Assembly: GCA_009786675.1 (NCBI GenBank)
Contig: WQRP01000041.1
Span: 6,268 to 12,469, forward strand
DNA length: 6,202 bases
Source of the DNA: Treponema sp.
GTDB lineage: Bacteria; Spirochaetota; Spirochaetia; Treponematales; Breznakiellaceae
Reading direction: 5' to 3'
Below the pieces are notes generated by a model. It did no database searches. It was not told where the DNA came from and saw only the letters and a list, made by a program, of their open reading frames with translations. Positions within the stretch are counted from its first letter, which is position 1; each line of letters begins with the position of its first letter. Below, piece by piece: positions 1 to 6,085 of this stretch. A program made the position numbers and the translations under genes.

Positions 1-153
1 GTGCACCCTTATCCGCACATGGCCTTTTTTGAAAAACCCCTGACGCTGGGTTTCCAAAATTTCCACGTCAAAATCGTCTTTTTCAAGACCAAGCTGTTCC
101 GCCGCATTGTCGATGGCTTCCTTTTCCGTGCGGCCTTCAAATTCATATACCAT
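1..153 (-). CDS. jag: Jag (KhpB/EloR) RNA-binding protein, N-terminal part only
   Basis: The visible 51 codons begin MVYEFEGRTEKEAIDNAAEQ and continue through a stretch reading EILETQRQGFFKKGHVRIRV. This is the pattern of the Jag_N domain: a short beta strand, an EAI helix, then the GFFxxG loop before an RVxV strand. The KH and R3H RNA-binding domains expected further on lie beyond the left edge, so the gene is cut by the window, not shown to be broken. The start is well supported: AAAGGAGAG sits a few bases before the ATG. In other bacteria Jag is a cytoplasmic RNA-binding protein, linked in Gram-positives to cell elongation. It commonly follows yidC, as here, with a gap of 54 nt. It is probably co-transcribed with the rpmH cluster. 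Identity is fairly sure from domain plus position; its role in this organism is not known from sequence. Confidence 0.88.
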   Translation of the reverse strand, partial: MVYEFEGRTEKEAIDNAAEQLGLEKDDFDVEILETQRQGFFKKGHVRIRVH

Positions 154-156
154 AGT

Positions 157-169
157 CTCTCCTTTCCCA
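157..169 (-). promoter_or_regulatory. Strong ribosome binding site of jag
   Basis: Read on the minus strand the bases before the jag ATG are GGGAAAGGAGAGACT. The AGGAG core is well spaced from the ATG and is among the best Shine-Dalgarno sequences in the window. It fixes the jag start at 153. Confidence 0.75.
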
Positions 170-178
170 ACCTTAATT

Positions 179-198
179 GCGGCGACCAAAGCCGCCGC
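179..198 (-). other. GC-rich hairpin between yidC and jag
   Basis: The gap between the yidC stop and the jag start holds a perfect 6-bp inverted repeat, GCGGCG and CGCCGC, separated by 8 nt. No T-run follows on the minus strand, so it does not look like an intrinsic terminator. It could be an RNA processing or stabilising hairpin that tunes jag against yidC, or a chance product of GC-rich sequence. It ends about ten bases before the jag ribosome binding site. Confidence 0.35.
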
Positions 199-207
199 GC
201 TTCGCGA

Positions 208-2091
208 TCACCTTTTCTTTTTCTTCCTAGGCGGCGCAATAACGCCGGGCGGCGACCCCGCCGCTTTGCCGCCCTTTTTCCTTTGGGGCACAAGGACAGG
301 CGGCGGCGGCGCGTTTGCCGCCTGCTCGGCTTTTTTCTTGCGAAGATATTTCATTATCGCCACCTGCTGAATCATGGTCAGCACGTTGGACGAGGTCCAG
401 TACACCAAAAGCCCGGATGGCATGTCGTAAAGGATGAAGAAGAACACGATCGGCATAAGATACATAATCATCTTCATCTGCGGGTTCGCCTTCTGCTCCG
501 GGGACTGGGTTACCTTGCCATAGAGCAACTGCGAGCCGACATATATAAACGGCAAAAGGCGGAACGCGTTCCAGCCCAGAAGCGGCAACTGGATGCCGTC
601 CGGGAAAGCCCACACGTATTCCGGCACCGAAAGATCGGGAATCCAGCCGGGAATGAACATGGCGTTGCGCAGCTCGAAATGGTTGTTGAAAAGCTGGAAC
701 ATGGCGATAAAAATGGGGAACTGGAGCAGCATGGGAAGACAGCCCTTCAGCGGGTTGTAGCCCCCCTTCTTGTAGAGCTCCGCCATTTCCATGTTCAGCT
801 TCTGCCGGTTGTCCTTGTACTTTTCCTGCAGCTCCTTCATCTTTGGGGCGAATTCCTGCATACGCAGCATCGACTCGGAGCCCTTTTTGCTGAGCGGGAA
901 AAAGGCGATTCTGACCAGCAGGGTCAGCAGGATAATGGCGATGCCGTAGTTCCCGGTCAGGCTGTAGAAAGACGTCAGCAACCACAAAAGCACCCTTTCC
1001 AAGGGCCCCAAGGGCAAGGTCCAGCCCCAGATATTGCCCGCCATCTCGTCAAGCTGCATGTTGTGAAGGTTAAAGGCGTTGTTCCCGGTGTTGAACGTGT
1101 GGAGTATGTCCGGCCGCCTTGGCCCAAGGTAAAAACGGAAAACGTCCTCCGTGCGCGAGGTGTTAAGCGGGGGGCGGATGATGTGCATACGGGACAGCAC
1201 GGAAGGATAGCCGCCCGGATCCGCCCTTTCGGAAAAACTCAGGTTAAATCCCCCGGGAAGCACGGGAATGGCGACAAAGGTGAAAAACCTGCCGGAAATC
1301 GCCGCCCAGCGCGGCGCGGTGGTTATAATGGAATCGTTCGCGTTCTGCGACCTGCGCCTGCGGCCGTCAAAGGTAAAGTACATGCGGAAATCCTGCCGCC
1401 TGTCCAGCCTCTGAAACGAGGGGCCAATCTGGGGTCCAAAGGAAAGCGTGTAGGCGCTGCCGTTAAAGTTAAAGCCGGGCACCAAATGGCCGCCGTCCAG
1501 GCGAACCACAAGCTCGAACATGTACTCGCCGTGGTGGAACCTGTATTCCTTTTCAAGCCGGAAACGCGCCTCGGGGTTATTGGGCATGGAAAAATACCGG
1601 TAAAACCTTACAGAATGCTCGGAGATGCGCTGGACGTTGAAAAGGGACGTTTGCGGCGACTCGCCCGGCCCGCCAAAAGCAAGCGTGAAGGCGCGGGCGT
1701 CGCTGTCCCCGGAAAAAACCATTTCGACCGGTATCTCGTTACCGTCCGCGTCAAAACCATCCCTGTGCCGATTCAGTCTGAACGAAACGACGTTGCCCCC
1801 CGCGTTGGTAAGAACCACCGACAGAAGATCCGTGTTAATATGAATCAGTTCCTCATGGATAGCCTCGACGGCGACCTCGGCGGGGGTTATTGGGATGACC
1901 TCCGGCACGTCGGGCGCGGTCCATACGCCCGGGTCGGAGGGCGCCACCTGCCCCACCGGGGGGTGCGGTATCTCGCCAGGAACCGCCGTTACAGGAGGCG
2001 GCGCAGGCGGAAAAAAGATTCCCTGCACGATGTAGAACCCAAACAGTACGGCGATGGAAAGCACCACCGCCAATAACGTATTTTTTTCCAT
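208..2091 (-). CDS. yidC: Membrane protein insertase YidC (Oxa1/Alb3 family, long Gram-negative type)
   Basis: A 627-residue YidC, slightly longer than the roughly 550 residues of the E. coli protein. YidC inserts inner-membrane proteins alone or with SecYEG. Residues 6-27 form TM1, followed by a proline-rich linker (about 28-70) and a beta-rich periplasmic domain to about 360. The conserved 60-kDa insertase domain follows: a hydrophobic segment at 381-400 with Arg394 in LLVRIAFFPLSKK, equivalent to the functional groove arginine, then a charged cytoplasmic hairpin (402-443), the NPLKGCLPMLLQFPIFIAMF segment (446-465), and further membrane segments near 506-524, 541-556 and 559-577. The tail (585-627) is rich in Lys, Arg and Pro and ends RKKKKR, which suggests ribosome contact as in other YidC/Oxa1 proteins with basic tails. 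The ATG follows yidD by 46 nt; a GAGGG lies 15 nt upstream, rather far. Assignment is secure. Confidence 0.97.
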   Translation of the reverse strand: MEKNTLLAVVLSIAVLFGFYIVQGIFFPPAPPPVTAVPGEIPHPPVGQVAPSDPGVWTAPDVPEVIPITPAEVAVEAIHEELIHINTDLLSVVLTNAGGNVVSFRLNRHRDGFDADGNEIPVEMVFSGDSDARAFTLAFGGPGESPQTSLFNVQRISEHSVRFYRYFSMPNNPEARFRLEKEYRFHHGEYMFELVVRLDGGHLVPGFNFNGSAYTLSFGPQIGPSFQRLDRRQDFRMYFTFDGRRRRSQNANDSIITTAPRWAAISGRFFTFVAIPVLPGGFNLSFSERADPGGYPSVLSRMHIIRPPLNTSRTEDVFRFYLGPRRPDILHTFNTGNNAFNLHNMQLDEMAGNIWGWTLPLGPLERVLLWLLTSFYSLTGNYGIAIILLTLLVRIAFFPLSKKGSESMLRMQEFAPKMKELQEKYKDNRQKLNMEMAELYKKGGYNPLKGCLPMLLQFPIFIAMFQLFNNHFELRNAMFIPGWIPDLSVPEYVWAFPDGIQLPLLGWNAFRLLPFIYVGSQLLYGKVTQSPEQKANPQMKMIMYLMPIVFFFILYDMPSGLLVYWTSSNVLTMIQQVAIMKYLRKKKAEQAANAPPPPVLVPQRKKGGKAAGSPPGVIAPPRKKKKR

Positions 2092-2137
2092 AACTAAATA
2101 CTCTTACCCTCGCTTCAAAATATCGCCTGCCGCCCGT

Positions 2138-2347
2138 CTAGGGAACAGGATCGAAGCCCCCGGCGCAAAAGGGATGGCAACGCAGGATCCGCTTTAACGC
2201 CAGCAGGGAACCCCGCGGAACCCCGTATCTCTCGATTGCCTCGATAGCGTATGCCGAACAACTAGGATAGAACCTACATGACGGCGGCAAATAGGGAGAA
2301 ATGGCGTATTGGTAAAACCTTACCACGGCAACGGCCACACGCTTCAT
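2138..2347 (-). CDS. yidD: Membrane protein insertion efficiency factor YidD
   Basis: A complete 69-residue protein with the YidD hallmarks: an N-terminal amphipathic stretch ([19 protein letters not shown]), the core [15 protein letters not shown] from residue 24 with two closely spaced cysteines, and the [12 protein letters not shown] end. Family members are small proteins on the inner face of the membrane that help YidC-dependent insertion; they are normally 70-100 residues, so this is a compact one. The start codon overlaps the rnpA stop in a TAATG arrangement, which implies translational coupling. Lying between rnpA and yidC is the canonical position. Nothing suggests damage. Confidence 0.95.
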   Translation of the reverse strand: MKRVAVAVVRFYQYAISPYLPPSCRFYPSCSAYAIEAIERYGVPRGSLLALKRILRCHPFCAGGFDPVP

Positions 2348-2349
2348 TA
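2345..2349 (-). promoter_or_regulatory. TAATG stop/start overlap coupling rnpA to yidD
   Basis: On the minus strand the rnpA stop TAA and the yidD start ATG share one base. Such overlaps usually allow termination-reinitiation, which would tie YidD production to that of the RNase P protein. Confidence 0.8.
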
Positions 2350-2745
2350 CGGCGAATCAACCTTGGTCAAGCCGGCCTTGGCAAACAGGTGCCTAAGCTG
2401 TCCCGAACGATCGGCAAGCCCAACCGTATTTGCCGAACCCGCATCCTCGGGATACACCAGAAGAACCAAATCGTATCCCTGGCTCAGGCGGGGCTTCAGC
2501 ATACGGTACGCCTCCCTGCCAAGCCTTCTGGCGCGATTCCGCTTGACCGCGCCAGCGAACCCCCTGGAAAAGGTAAAACATATCCGGTTGCGGGACAGGC
2601 CGTTTTCCAGCACAAAAAGCTTCGCCCCCCGACAGCCGACGCGCTTTCCCTTCTTAAAAACCTCCCTGATTTCGCCCCCTTTTTTAAGGCGTTCCTCCAG
2701 CCTGAAACGAAAGGAACCCCCTACCCCAGGTAAAGCCATCGTCAA
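2347..2745 (-). CDS. rnpA: Ribonuclease P protein component
   Basis: RnpA binds the catalytic RNase P RNA and helps it recognise precursor tRNAs for 5' leader removal. The protein shows the expected order: an [19 protein letters not shown] opening (residues 12-30), KGKRVG, a central strand region, then the RNA-binding signature [16 protein letters not shown] (68-83) and a YDLVLLVYP strand (91-99). Length is 132 residues from the TTG at 2745, or 130 from the ATG at 2739. The ATG is the more likely start, since TTG would need special support and neither has a convincing Shine-Dalgarno. The start lies 9-15 nt after the rpmH stop, so translation may depend on ribosomes finishing L34. The stop overlaps the yidD start. 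The RNase P RNA gene is not in this window. Confidence 0.95.
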   Translation of the reverse strand: MTMALPGVGGSFRFRLEERLKKGGEIREVFKKGKRVGCRGAKLFVLENGLSRNRICFTFSRGFAGAVKRNRARRLGREAYRMLKPRLSQGYDLVLLVYPEDAGSANTVGLADRSGQLRHLFAKAGLTKVDSP

Positions 2746-2754
2746 AAGGACAAA

Positions 2755-2910
2755 CTAGTAGGGCTTTTTCTCGTCGGAAACCGTCAGCTTGTAGCGGCCT
2801 TTTGCCCTTCTGCGCTTCAGGATTGCCCTTCCGCCGCGCGTTTTCATCCTGTTGCGGAAACCAAACTTGCGGTTCCGTTTGACCTTACTAGGTTGATAAG
2901 TCCGTTTCAT
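2755..2910 (-). CDS. rpmH: 50S ribosomal protein L34 (bL34)
   Basis: Translating the minus strand from the ATG at 2910 gives a 51-residue, strongly basic protein beginning [19 protein letters not shown], then [20 protein letters not shown] and ending [19 protein letters not shown], the FGFRxRM segment and the GRxxLxRRRAKGR block are the L34 signature. L34 is a small protein of the large ribosomal subunit. Most bacterial L34 proteins are 44-47 residues; the few extra C-terminal residues (SDEKKPY) match what I recall from treponemes. The start is fixed by an AAGGAG sequence 7 nt upstream. It is the first gene of the rnpA-yidD-yidC-jag cluster and probably lies just downstream of the cluster promoter. 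Confidence 0.97.
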   Translation of the reverse strand: MKRTYQPSKVKRNRKFGFRNRMKTRGGRAILKRRRAKGRYKLTVSDEKKPY

Positions 2911-2917
2911 GGGATTT

Positions 2918-2923
2918 CTCCTT
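2918..2923 (-). promoter_or_regulatory. Ribosome binding site of rpmH
   Basis: AAGGAG on the minus strand, separated by AAATCCC from the rpmH ATG. A near-ideal Shine-Dalgarno at normal spacing, as expected for a highly expressed ribosomal protein gene. Confidence 0.8.
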
Positions 2924-2944
2924 GATTTTCTACCAGAAGTCCTT

Positions 2945-2993
2945 AAAAACTACTGCCCATGGCACGCCATGGAACGCCCCGGGAAACCCAGGG
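2945..2993 (-). promoter_or_regulatory. Two-hairpin leader upstream of rpmH
   Basis: The rpmH leader contains two adjacent stems. The first (2977-2993) is CCCTGGG, loop TTT, CCCGGGG on the minus strand: 7 bp with one G-U pair. The second (2957-2972) is CCATGG, loop CGTG, CCATGG: 6 bp. Seven bases after the second comes TTTTT (2949-2945). This has the parts of an attenuator or weak terminator, but the T-run is short and displaced, so termination would be inefficient. It could regulate entry into the cluster or stabilise the mRNA. The rest of the 124-nt gap holds the promoter and the ribosome binding site. Confidence 0.4.
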
Positions 2994-3008
2994 AGGAATA
3001 CTTTTTAA

Positions 3009-3038
3009 ATTGTATGCCAAAAGCGGGGCTTTGTTCAA
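3009..3038 (-). promoter_or_regulatory. Candidate promoter of the rpmH-rnpA-yidD-yidC-jag cluster
   Basis: On the minus strand a -35 box TTGAAC (3038-3033, 4 of 6 consensus) is followed by an 18-nt spacer and a -10 box TACAAT (3014-3009, 5 of 6). Transcription would start near 3002 with a leader of about 92 nt. The pepD stop codon TGA lies inside the -35 box. Two direct copies of AAAGCCCC flank this box exactly (3046-3039 and 3032-3025). The position fits a housekeeping promoter; the boxes are assigned by eye. Confidence 0.6.
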
Positions 3039-4495
3039 GGGGCTTTAGCCGCCAGCGCAACCAGCAGTTTGGTCAAAAAATCCCAGGTTCGCCCAAAGGA
3101 TGAAATGCTCATCTTTTCGTTGGGCGTGTGCATCTCGTGTATGTCCGGGCCGAAGGACACGATATCGACACCGCCAATCTTTTCGCAGAAAATCCCGCAC
3201 TCAAGGCCGCCGTGGGTGCCGCAGATGGCGGCCTCCCTGCCGAAGGTCTCGGCAAAGACCCGCAAGGCCCGTTCCCTAAGAACCGATTTTTCGTTGTATT
3301 CCCACGCCGGGTAAAGCCCGCTGATCCTGACGGTCGCGCCGGTCGCCTCGGCGATGACGTTAATCTGGTCGAACAGCATGTCCTTGCGCGAGCCAACGGA
3401 GCTTCGCGCGCCGGAAGCCACGACAACCTCGTCCTCGGTCGTGGACACCACGCCGATGTTAAGGGAAGTTTCCGGAAGGCCTTCCAGGGCAAGGCTCATG
3501 GCCTGTACGCCGTTTGGAAGCAGGAGCAAGGCGGAAACGACCTTATCACAAAGCGACGGCGTGAACACTTTTTTGACGTCCCCCGCGCAGTCCTCTAGAT
3601 AAACCTCCAGGCCATCGTCGCTCATGGCGTATTCCCGCCGGAAGGTTTTTTCTATCCGCCTTACCTCCTCGGCAAGCTCCCCGCCTTTCGCGCCCGCAAA
3701 CGCGACGACGGCTTCCGCCTCGCGGGGAATTGCGTTCTCTTTCGAACCGCCGTTTATGCCGCAAAACTGAACGGCAAATTTGGACCGCAGAATCCTAAGC
3801 GCCCGGCCCAACAGGCGGTTGCTGTTCGCGCGTTCCTTGGTAATGTCAATTCCAGAATGGCCGCCTTTAAGACCCCTTATTTTCAGGGTTTTGGTCGCGT
3901 GACCCGCGGGAAGATCGCAGTAGTCAAGCGGATAGGACAAATCCACCCGGCCACCGCCCGCGCAACACACGCAGAAAAAGCCCTCATCCCCGGAATCCAT
4001 GTTTAACAGAAGCCGGCCCTCCAGCAGGGTTCCGTCAAGCGCCGCCGCGCCTAGCAATCCCACCTCCTCGCGTGTCGTAATCAGCACCTCCAGCGGGGGG
4101 TGGGGAATATCGGCGCTGTCCAGGATCGCTAGCGACATGGCCACCGCGGCACCGTTGTCCGCGCCCAGGGTAGTCCCTTCCGCCCTTAGGAAATCCCCTT
4201 CGACGACAAGCTTTATCGGGTCTTTCATAAAGTCGTGCACGGTTTCCGCGTTTTTCTCGCAGACCATGTCCATGTGGCCCTGAAGGATAACGGTTGGCGC
4301 GTTTTCGTAGCCCTTGGTGCCGGGCTTCTTGATGACCACATTAAGAGCCTTGTCTTGGTGGACCCAGAGCCCCCTTTCCTCTGCAAAGGCGACCAGGTAA
4401 TCGCTGATGCCCTTTTCGTTGCCCGATCCCCTGGGAATCCGGCTTATTGCTTCGAAGTATTTAAGCGCGTTTGTTGGTTCATGGTCTGCGAGCAT
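3035..4495 (-). CDS. pepD: Aminoacyl-histidine dipeptidase PepD (M20C metallopeptidase)
   Basis: A complete 486-residue cytoplasmic dipeptidase of the PepD family, which cleaves Xaa-His and other dipeptides with two zinc ions. The metal ligands appear in order: His74 in GHMDMV with the supporting Asp76, Asp113 in LGADNG, Glu144 beside the general base Glu143 in TTREEVG, Asp167 in NMDSGD, and His456 in EMHTPNE. Each lies five or six residues before the matching residue recalled for Vibrio PepD (80, 119, 150, 173, 461). A lid/dimerisation domain with GGHSG (211-215) interrupts the catalytic domain, as in M20 enzymes. The N-terminus ALKYFEAISRIPRGSGNE is typical. GGGGGA lies 7 nt before the ATG and supports the start. 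The enzyme probably recycles dipeptides for amino acid supply; no dedicated peptide transporter is adjacent. Confidence 0.95.
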   Translation of the reverse strand: MLADHEPTNALKYFEAISRIPRGSGNEKGISDYLVAFAEERGLWVHQDKALNVVIKKPGTKGYENAPTVILQGHMDMVCEKNAETVHDFMKDPIKLVVEGDFLRAEGTTLGADNGAAVAMSLAILDSADIPHPPLEVLITTREEVGLLGAAALDGTLLEGRLLLNMDSGDEGFFCVCCAGGGRVDLSYPLDYCDLPAGHATKTLKIRGLKGGHSGIDITKERANSNRLLGRALRILRSKFAVQFCGINGGSKENAIPREAEAVVAFAGAKGGELAEEVRRIEKTFRREYAMSDDGLEVYLEDCAGDVKKVFTPSLCDKVVSALLLLPNGVQAMSLALEGLPETSLNIGVVSTTEDEVVVASGARSSVGSRKDMLFDQINVIAEATGATVRISGLYPAWEYNEKSVLRERALRVFAETFGREAAICGTHGGLECGIFCEKIGGVDIVSFGPDIHEMHTPNEKMSISSFGRTWDFLTKLLVALAAKAP

Positions 4496-4502
4496 TTGCG
4501 AT

Positions 4503-4508
4503 CCCCCG
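4503..4508 (-). promoter_or_regulatory. Ribosome binding site of pepD
   Basis: The minus strand reads GGGGG ending 7 nt before the pepD ATG. It can pair with the anti-Shine-Dalgarno CCUCC through one G-U pair. It supports 4495 as the start and separate initiation of pepD. Confidence 0.55.
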
Positions 4509-4516
4509 TGCCAGTA

Positions 4517-4545
4517 ATTATCGCATCAATTCCCGCCGGCGTAAA
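4517..4545 (-). promoter_or_regulatory. Candidate promoter of pepD
   Basis: On the minus strand TTTACG (4545-4540, 4 of 6 to the -35 consensus) is followed by 17 nt and GATAAT (4522-4517, 5 of 6). Transcription would begin near 4510, giving a short leader that still contains the GGGGG ribosome binding site. The -35 box lies inside the dyad at 4538-4557. Read-through from the permease gene is an alternative source of pepD mRNA. Confidence 0.45.
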
Positions 4546-4557
4546 GCGCTTGACGCC
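4538..4557. promoter_or_regulatory. 20-bp near-perfect dyad (operator candidate)
   Basis: The plus strand reads GGCGT-A-AAGC then GCTT-G-ACGCC: every base pairs with its mirror partner except one pair. The dyad lies 11 nt after the permease stop and covers the -35 box of the candidate pepD promoter. No T-run follows on the minus strand, so a terminator is unlikely. A dimeric repressor site for pepD is the natural reading, but no regulator gene is in view. Confidence 0.45.
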
Positions 4558-4565
4558 ACGCAGGC

Positions 4566-5963
4566 CTAACCGTGAAAGAAGTTAAAGTACACGAGCGAAA
4601 AAACAAACACGCCGGCCATACAGCACAAGCCCTCAATCAGGGTGATTGTGGTCTGGGATTTATAACCGTTTTGGGGGGAAATGCCGGACAGCCTGGTGAC
4701 AACCCAAAACCACGAGTCGTTAGCATGGGAGACGATCATCGCGCCCGCGCCGACCGCCATGACCGTAAGGGTCCGCGCCATATAGGTAGCGTCCAACCCA
4801 AGATCCGCCATAAGGGGAGCCACCATCCCCGACGTGATTATCATGGCCACGGTTGACGAACCCTGCGCCGTTTTTATTACGGCGCCAAGCAGAAAGGGGA
4901 AAAACAGGCCCAAGTTTTGCAGGGCGTCGGCATCCTGCGTTATAACGTCGATAACGCCAGATTCCCTTATTACGTGGCCAAGAACCCCGCCCGCGCCGGT
5001 TATGAAAAGAATGGGACCCATCATTTTAAGCGTCTTTTCGATAACAGAGTTGAACTGCCTGATTCTTCTGGACGTCGCAAGCAAAACCACGGCGAAAAGA
5101 AAGCCCGTCGCCAGGGCGATAACCGGCGTGCTCATAAAGGCCACTATGTCGCCTACGATGCCGCCGGTCCAGCCGGCGATGTTCGCGACCGTGCCCAGGC
5201 TCATAAGCAGGATTGGCGCCAGGATGGGCGAAAGGGCCATAAGGCCGTTGGGCAGCTTTCCGAATTCGGCCACCAAGTCCTCGTAGGATTTGACCGTGTC
5301 GTTGTGGGATCCCTCAAGATCCTCCTCGGACTTAACCCTTTTGCCCACGTTTACCGAATAGAAATACGCGCCGATAAGCGCCGGAATGGAGATTATCGTT
5401 CCCACGATAATCACGAGCAACAGGTTTTCGCTAAGCCCCAGCTCGTAACTGGCTATCAGGGGGCCGGGGGTAAGCGGGATAAGTATGTGCGAGGCGTAAA
5501 GCCCGGTGCTTAGACCCATGGCCGTGGCGACCCCGCTGGCCTTGATGCGCTTTACCGTGGACTTCCTTATGGGGTTAATGATTGGATAGGCCGATTCGCA
5601 GAAGATCGGCACGGACACGATCCACCCCATGATCAAGAAGGACAGCGTCGGGCTTTTCTTGCCCACCCCCTTGATTAGCATGTCGGCGATTTTGAGCGCA
5701 CCGCCGGCCGCGTCAAGGGTAAGGCCGATTAACGCGCCGAAGATAAGCACGAGCCCTATGTTCATGAAGATGCCGGAAAAACTGGTGCCGACAAGGACGG
5801 GAACTCTTGCAAGAGGTATACCCGAGACCAACCCGAAGACTATCGCCGTGGCCAGAATGGCCAAAAACGGGTGCAGCTTGAACTTTGATATCGCCAGTAT
5901 CATCGCCACTATGGCAACCAGGAACGCTATGATTAAAGGGAAGCCAGCCATAAATTGAGCCAT
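4566..5963 (-). CDS. GntP-family permease (sugar-acid:H+ symporter type)
   Basis: A 465-residue, very hydrophobic inner-membrane protein with a dozen or so predicted membrane segments, the usual size for the gluconate permease family. Family traits are strong in the C-terminal half: GPILFITGAGGVLGHVI (316-332), LLGAVIKTAQGSSTVAMI (358-375) with the conserved QGSST, and GAGAMIVSHANDSWFWVV (405-422). The longest charged loop is around 208-236. Family members import gluconate and related sugar acids with protons, but no kinase or catabolic gene is next to it, so the substrate cannot be named. At 118-127 the protein reads VPIFCESAYP where gluconate permeases, as I recall, carry a FFEVG/FFDVG-like motif. 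The start ATG has no Shine-Dalgarno; an in-frame stop 25-27 nt upstream rules out a longer form, and ATG at 5951 is the alternative start. No terminator was found after it. Confidence 0.9.
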   Translation of the reverse strand: MAQFMAGFPLIIAFLVAIVAMILAISKFKLHPFLAILATAIVFGLVSGIPLARVPVLVGTSFSGIFMNIGLVLIFGALIGLTLDAAGGALKIADMLIKGVGKKSPTLSFLIMGWIVSVPIFCESAYPIINPIRKSTVKRIKASGVATAMGLSTGLYASHILIPLTPGPLIASYELGLSENLLLVIIVGTIISIPALIGAYFYSVNVGKRVKSEEDLEGSHNDTVKSYEDLVAEFGKLPNGLMALSPILAPILLMSLGTVANIAGWTGGIVGDIVAFMSTPVIALATGFLFAVVLLATSRRIRQFNSVIEKTLKMMGPILFITGAGGVLGHVIRESGVIDVITQDADALQNLGLFFPFLLGAVIKTAQGSSTVAMIITSGMVAPLMADLGLDATYMARTLTVMAVGAGAMIVSHANDSWFWVVTRLSGISPQNGYKSQTTITLIEGLCCMAGVFVFSLVYFNFFHG

Positions 5964-5991
5964 TTTATGACAGATCTTGGAAAGTTGTCAA
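5964..5991 (-). promoter_or_regulatory. Candidate promoter immediately before the permease gene
   Basis: A perfect -35 box TTGACA (5991-5986) on the minus strand is followed after 16 nt by CATAAA (5969-5964, 4 of 6), which abuts the start codon. Transcription would begin at or just inside the first codons, giving a leaderless mRNA or one using the ATG at 5951. The perfect -35 is striking, but the geometry is odd, so it may be a different site or a coincidence. Its left part also forms the small dyad GTCA-AG-TGAC (5987-5996). Confidence 0.35.
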
Positions 5992-6021
5992 GTGACCCAT
6001 CCTGCGGCACACGGAAATCAA

Positions 6022-6042
6022 TTTTCCCCGCTCGGGCGAAAA
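6022..6042. other. Inverted repeat in the divergent intergenic region
   Basis: TTTTC-CCC (6022-6029) and GGG-C-GAAAA (6034-6042) are complementary with a 4-nt loop GCTC and one bulged C, giving 8 bp. It lies just upstream of the plus-strand -35 box and about 60 nt upstream of the permease. There is no T-run on either exit side, so it is not a good terminator; an operator or an incidental palindrome is possible. Confidence 0.25.
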
Positions 6043-6045
6043 AAC

Positions 6046-6074
6046 TTGACATTCCAGGCCGTCCGTGTTATAAA
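6046..6074 (+). promoter_or_regulatory. Near-consensus sigma-70 promoter facing right
   Basis: TTGACA (6046-6051, perfect) is followed by a 17-nt spacer and TATAAA (6069-6074, 5 of 6). This is the best promoter match in the window. It points away from the permease, with a start expected near 6081, five bases before the large inverted repeat. The -10 box is embedded in a small dyad GTTAT-AAAC-ATAAC (6067-6080), which might be an operator. The promoter implies a transcript on the plus strand leading off the right edge. Confidence 0.65.
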
Positions 6075-6085
6075 CATAACCATGA

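Noticed and set aside
9..17. DnaA-box-like TTATCCGCA, considered because rpmH-rnpA often lies near oriC
   Set aside because: A single copy with one mismatch, inside the jag coding sequence. No box cluster, AT-rich unwinding region or dnaA gene is present, so there is no evidence for an origin here.
1..2076. A 691-codon open frame on the plus strand opposite yidC and jag
   Set aside because: Its product is Arg/His/Pro-rich with no recognisable domain, and it is entirely antisense to clear yidC and jag frames. Biased third positions in GC-rich genes keep the opposite frame open.
3128..3598. Plus-strand open frame opposite pepD
   Set aside because: Antisense to conserved PepD sequence and without any recognisable motif.
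4917..5513. Plus-strand 198-codon open frame opposite the permease
   Set aside because: Low-complexity basic product, antisense to conserved membrane segments; a shadow of codon bias.
6022..6042. Intrinsic terminator in the divergent region
   Set aside because: The hairpin is not followed by a T-run in either direction.
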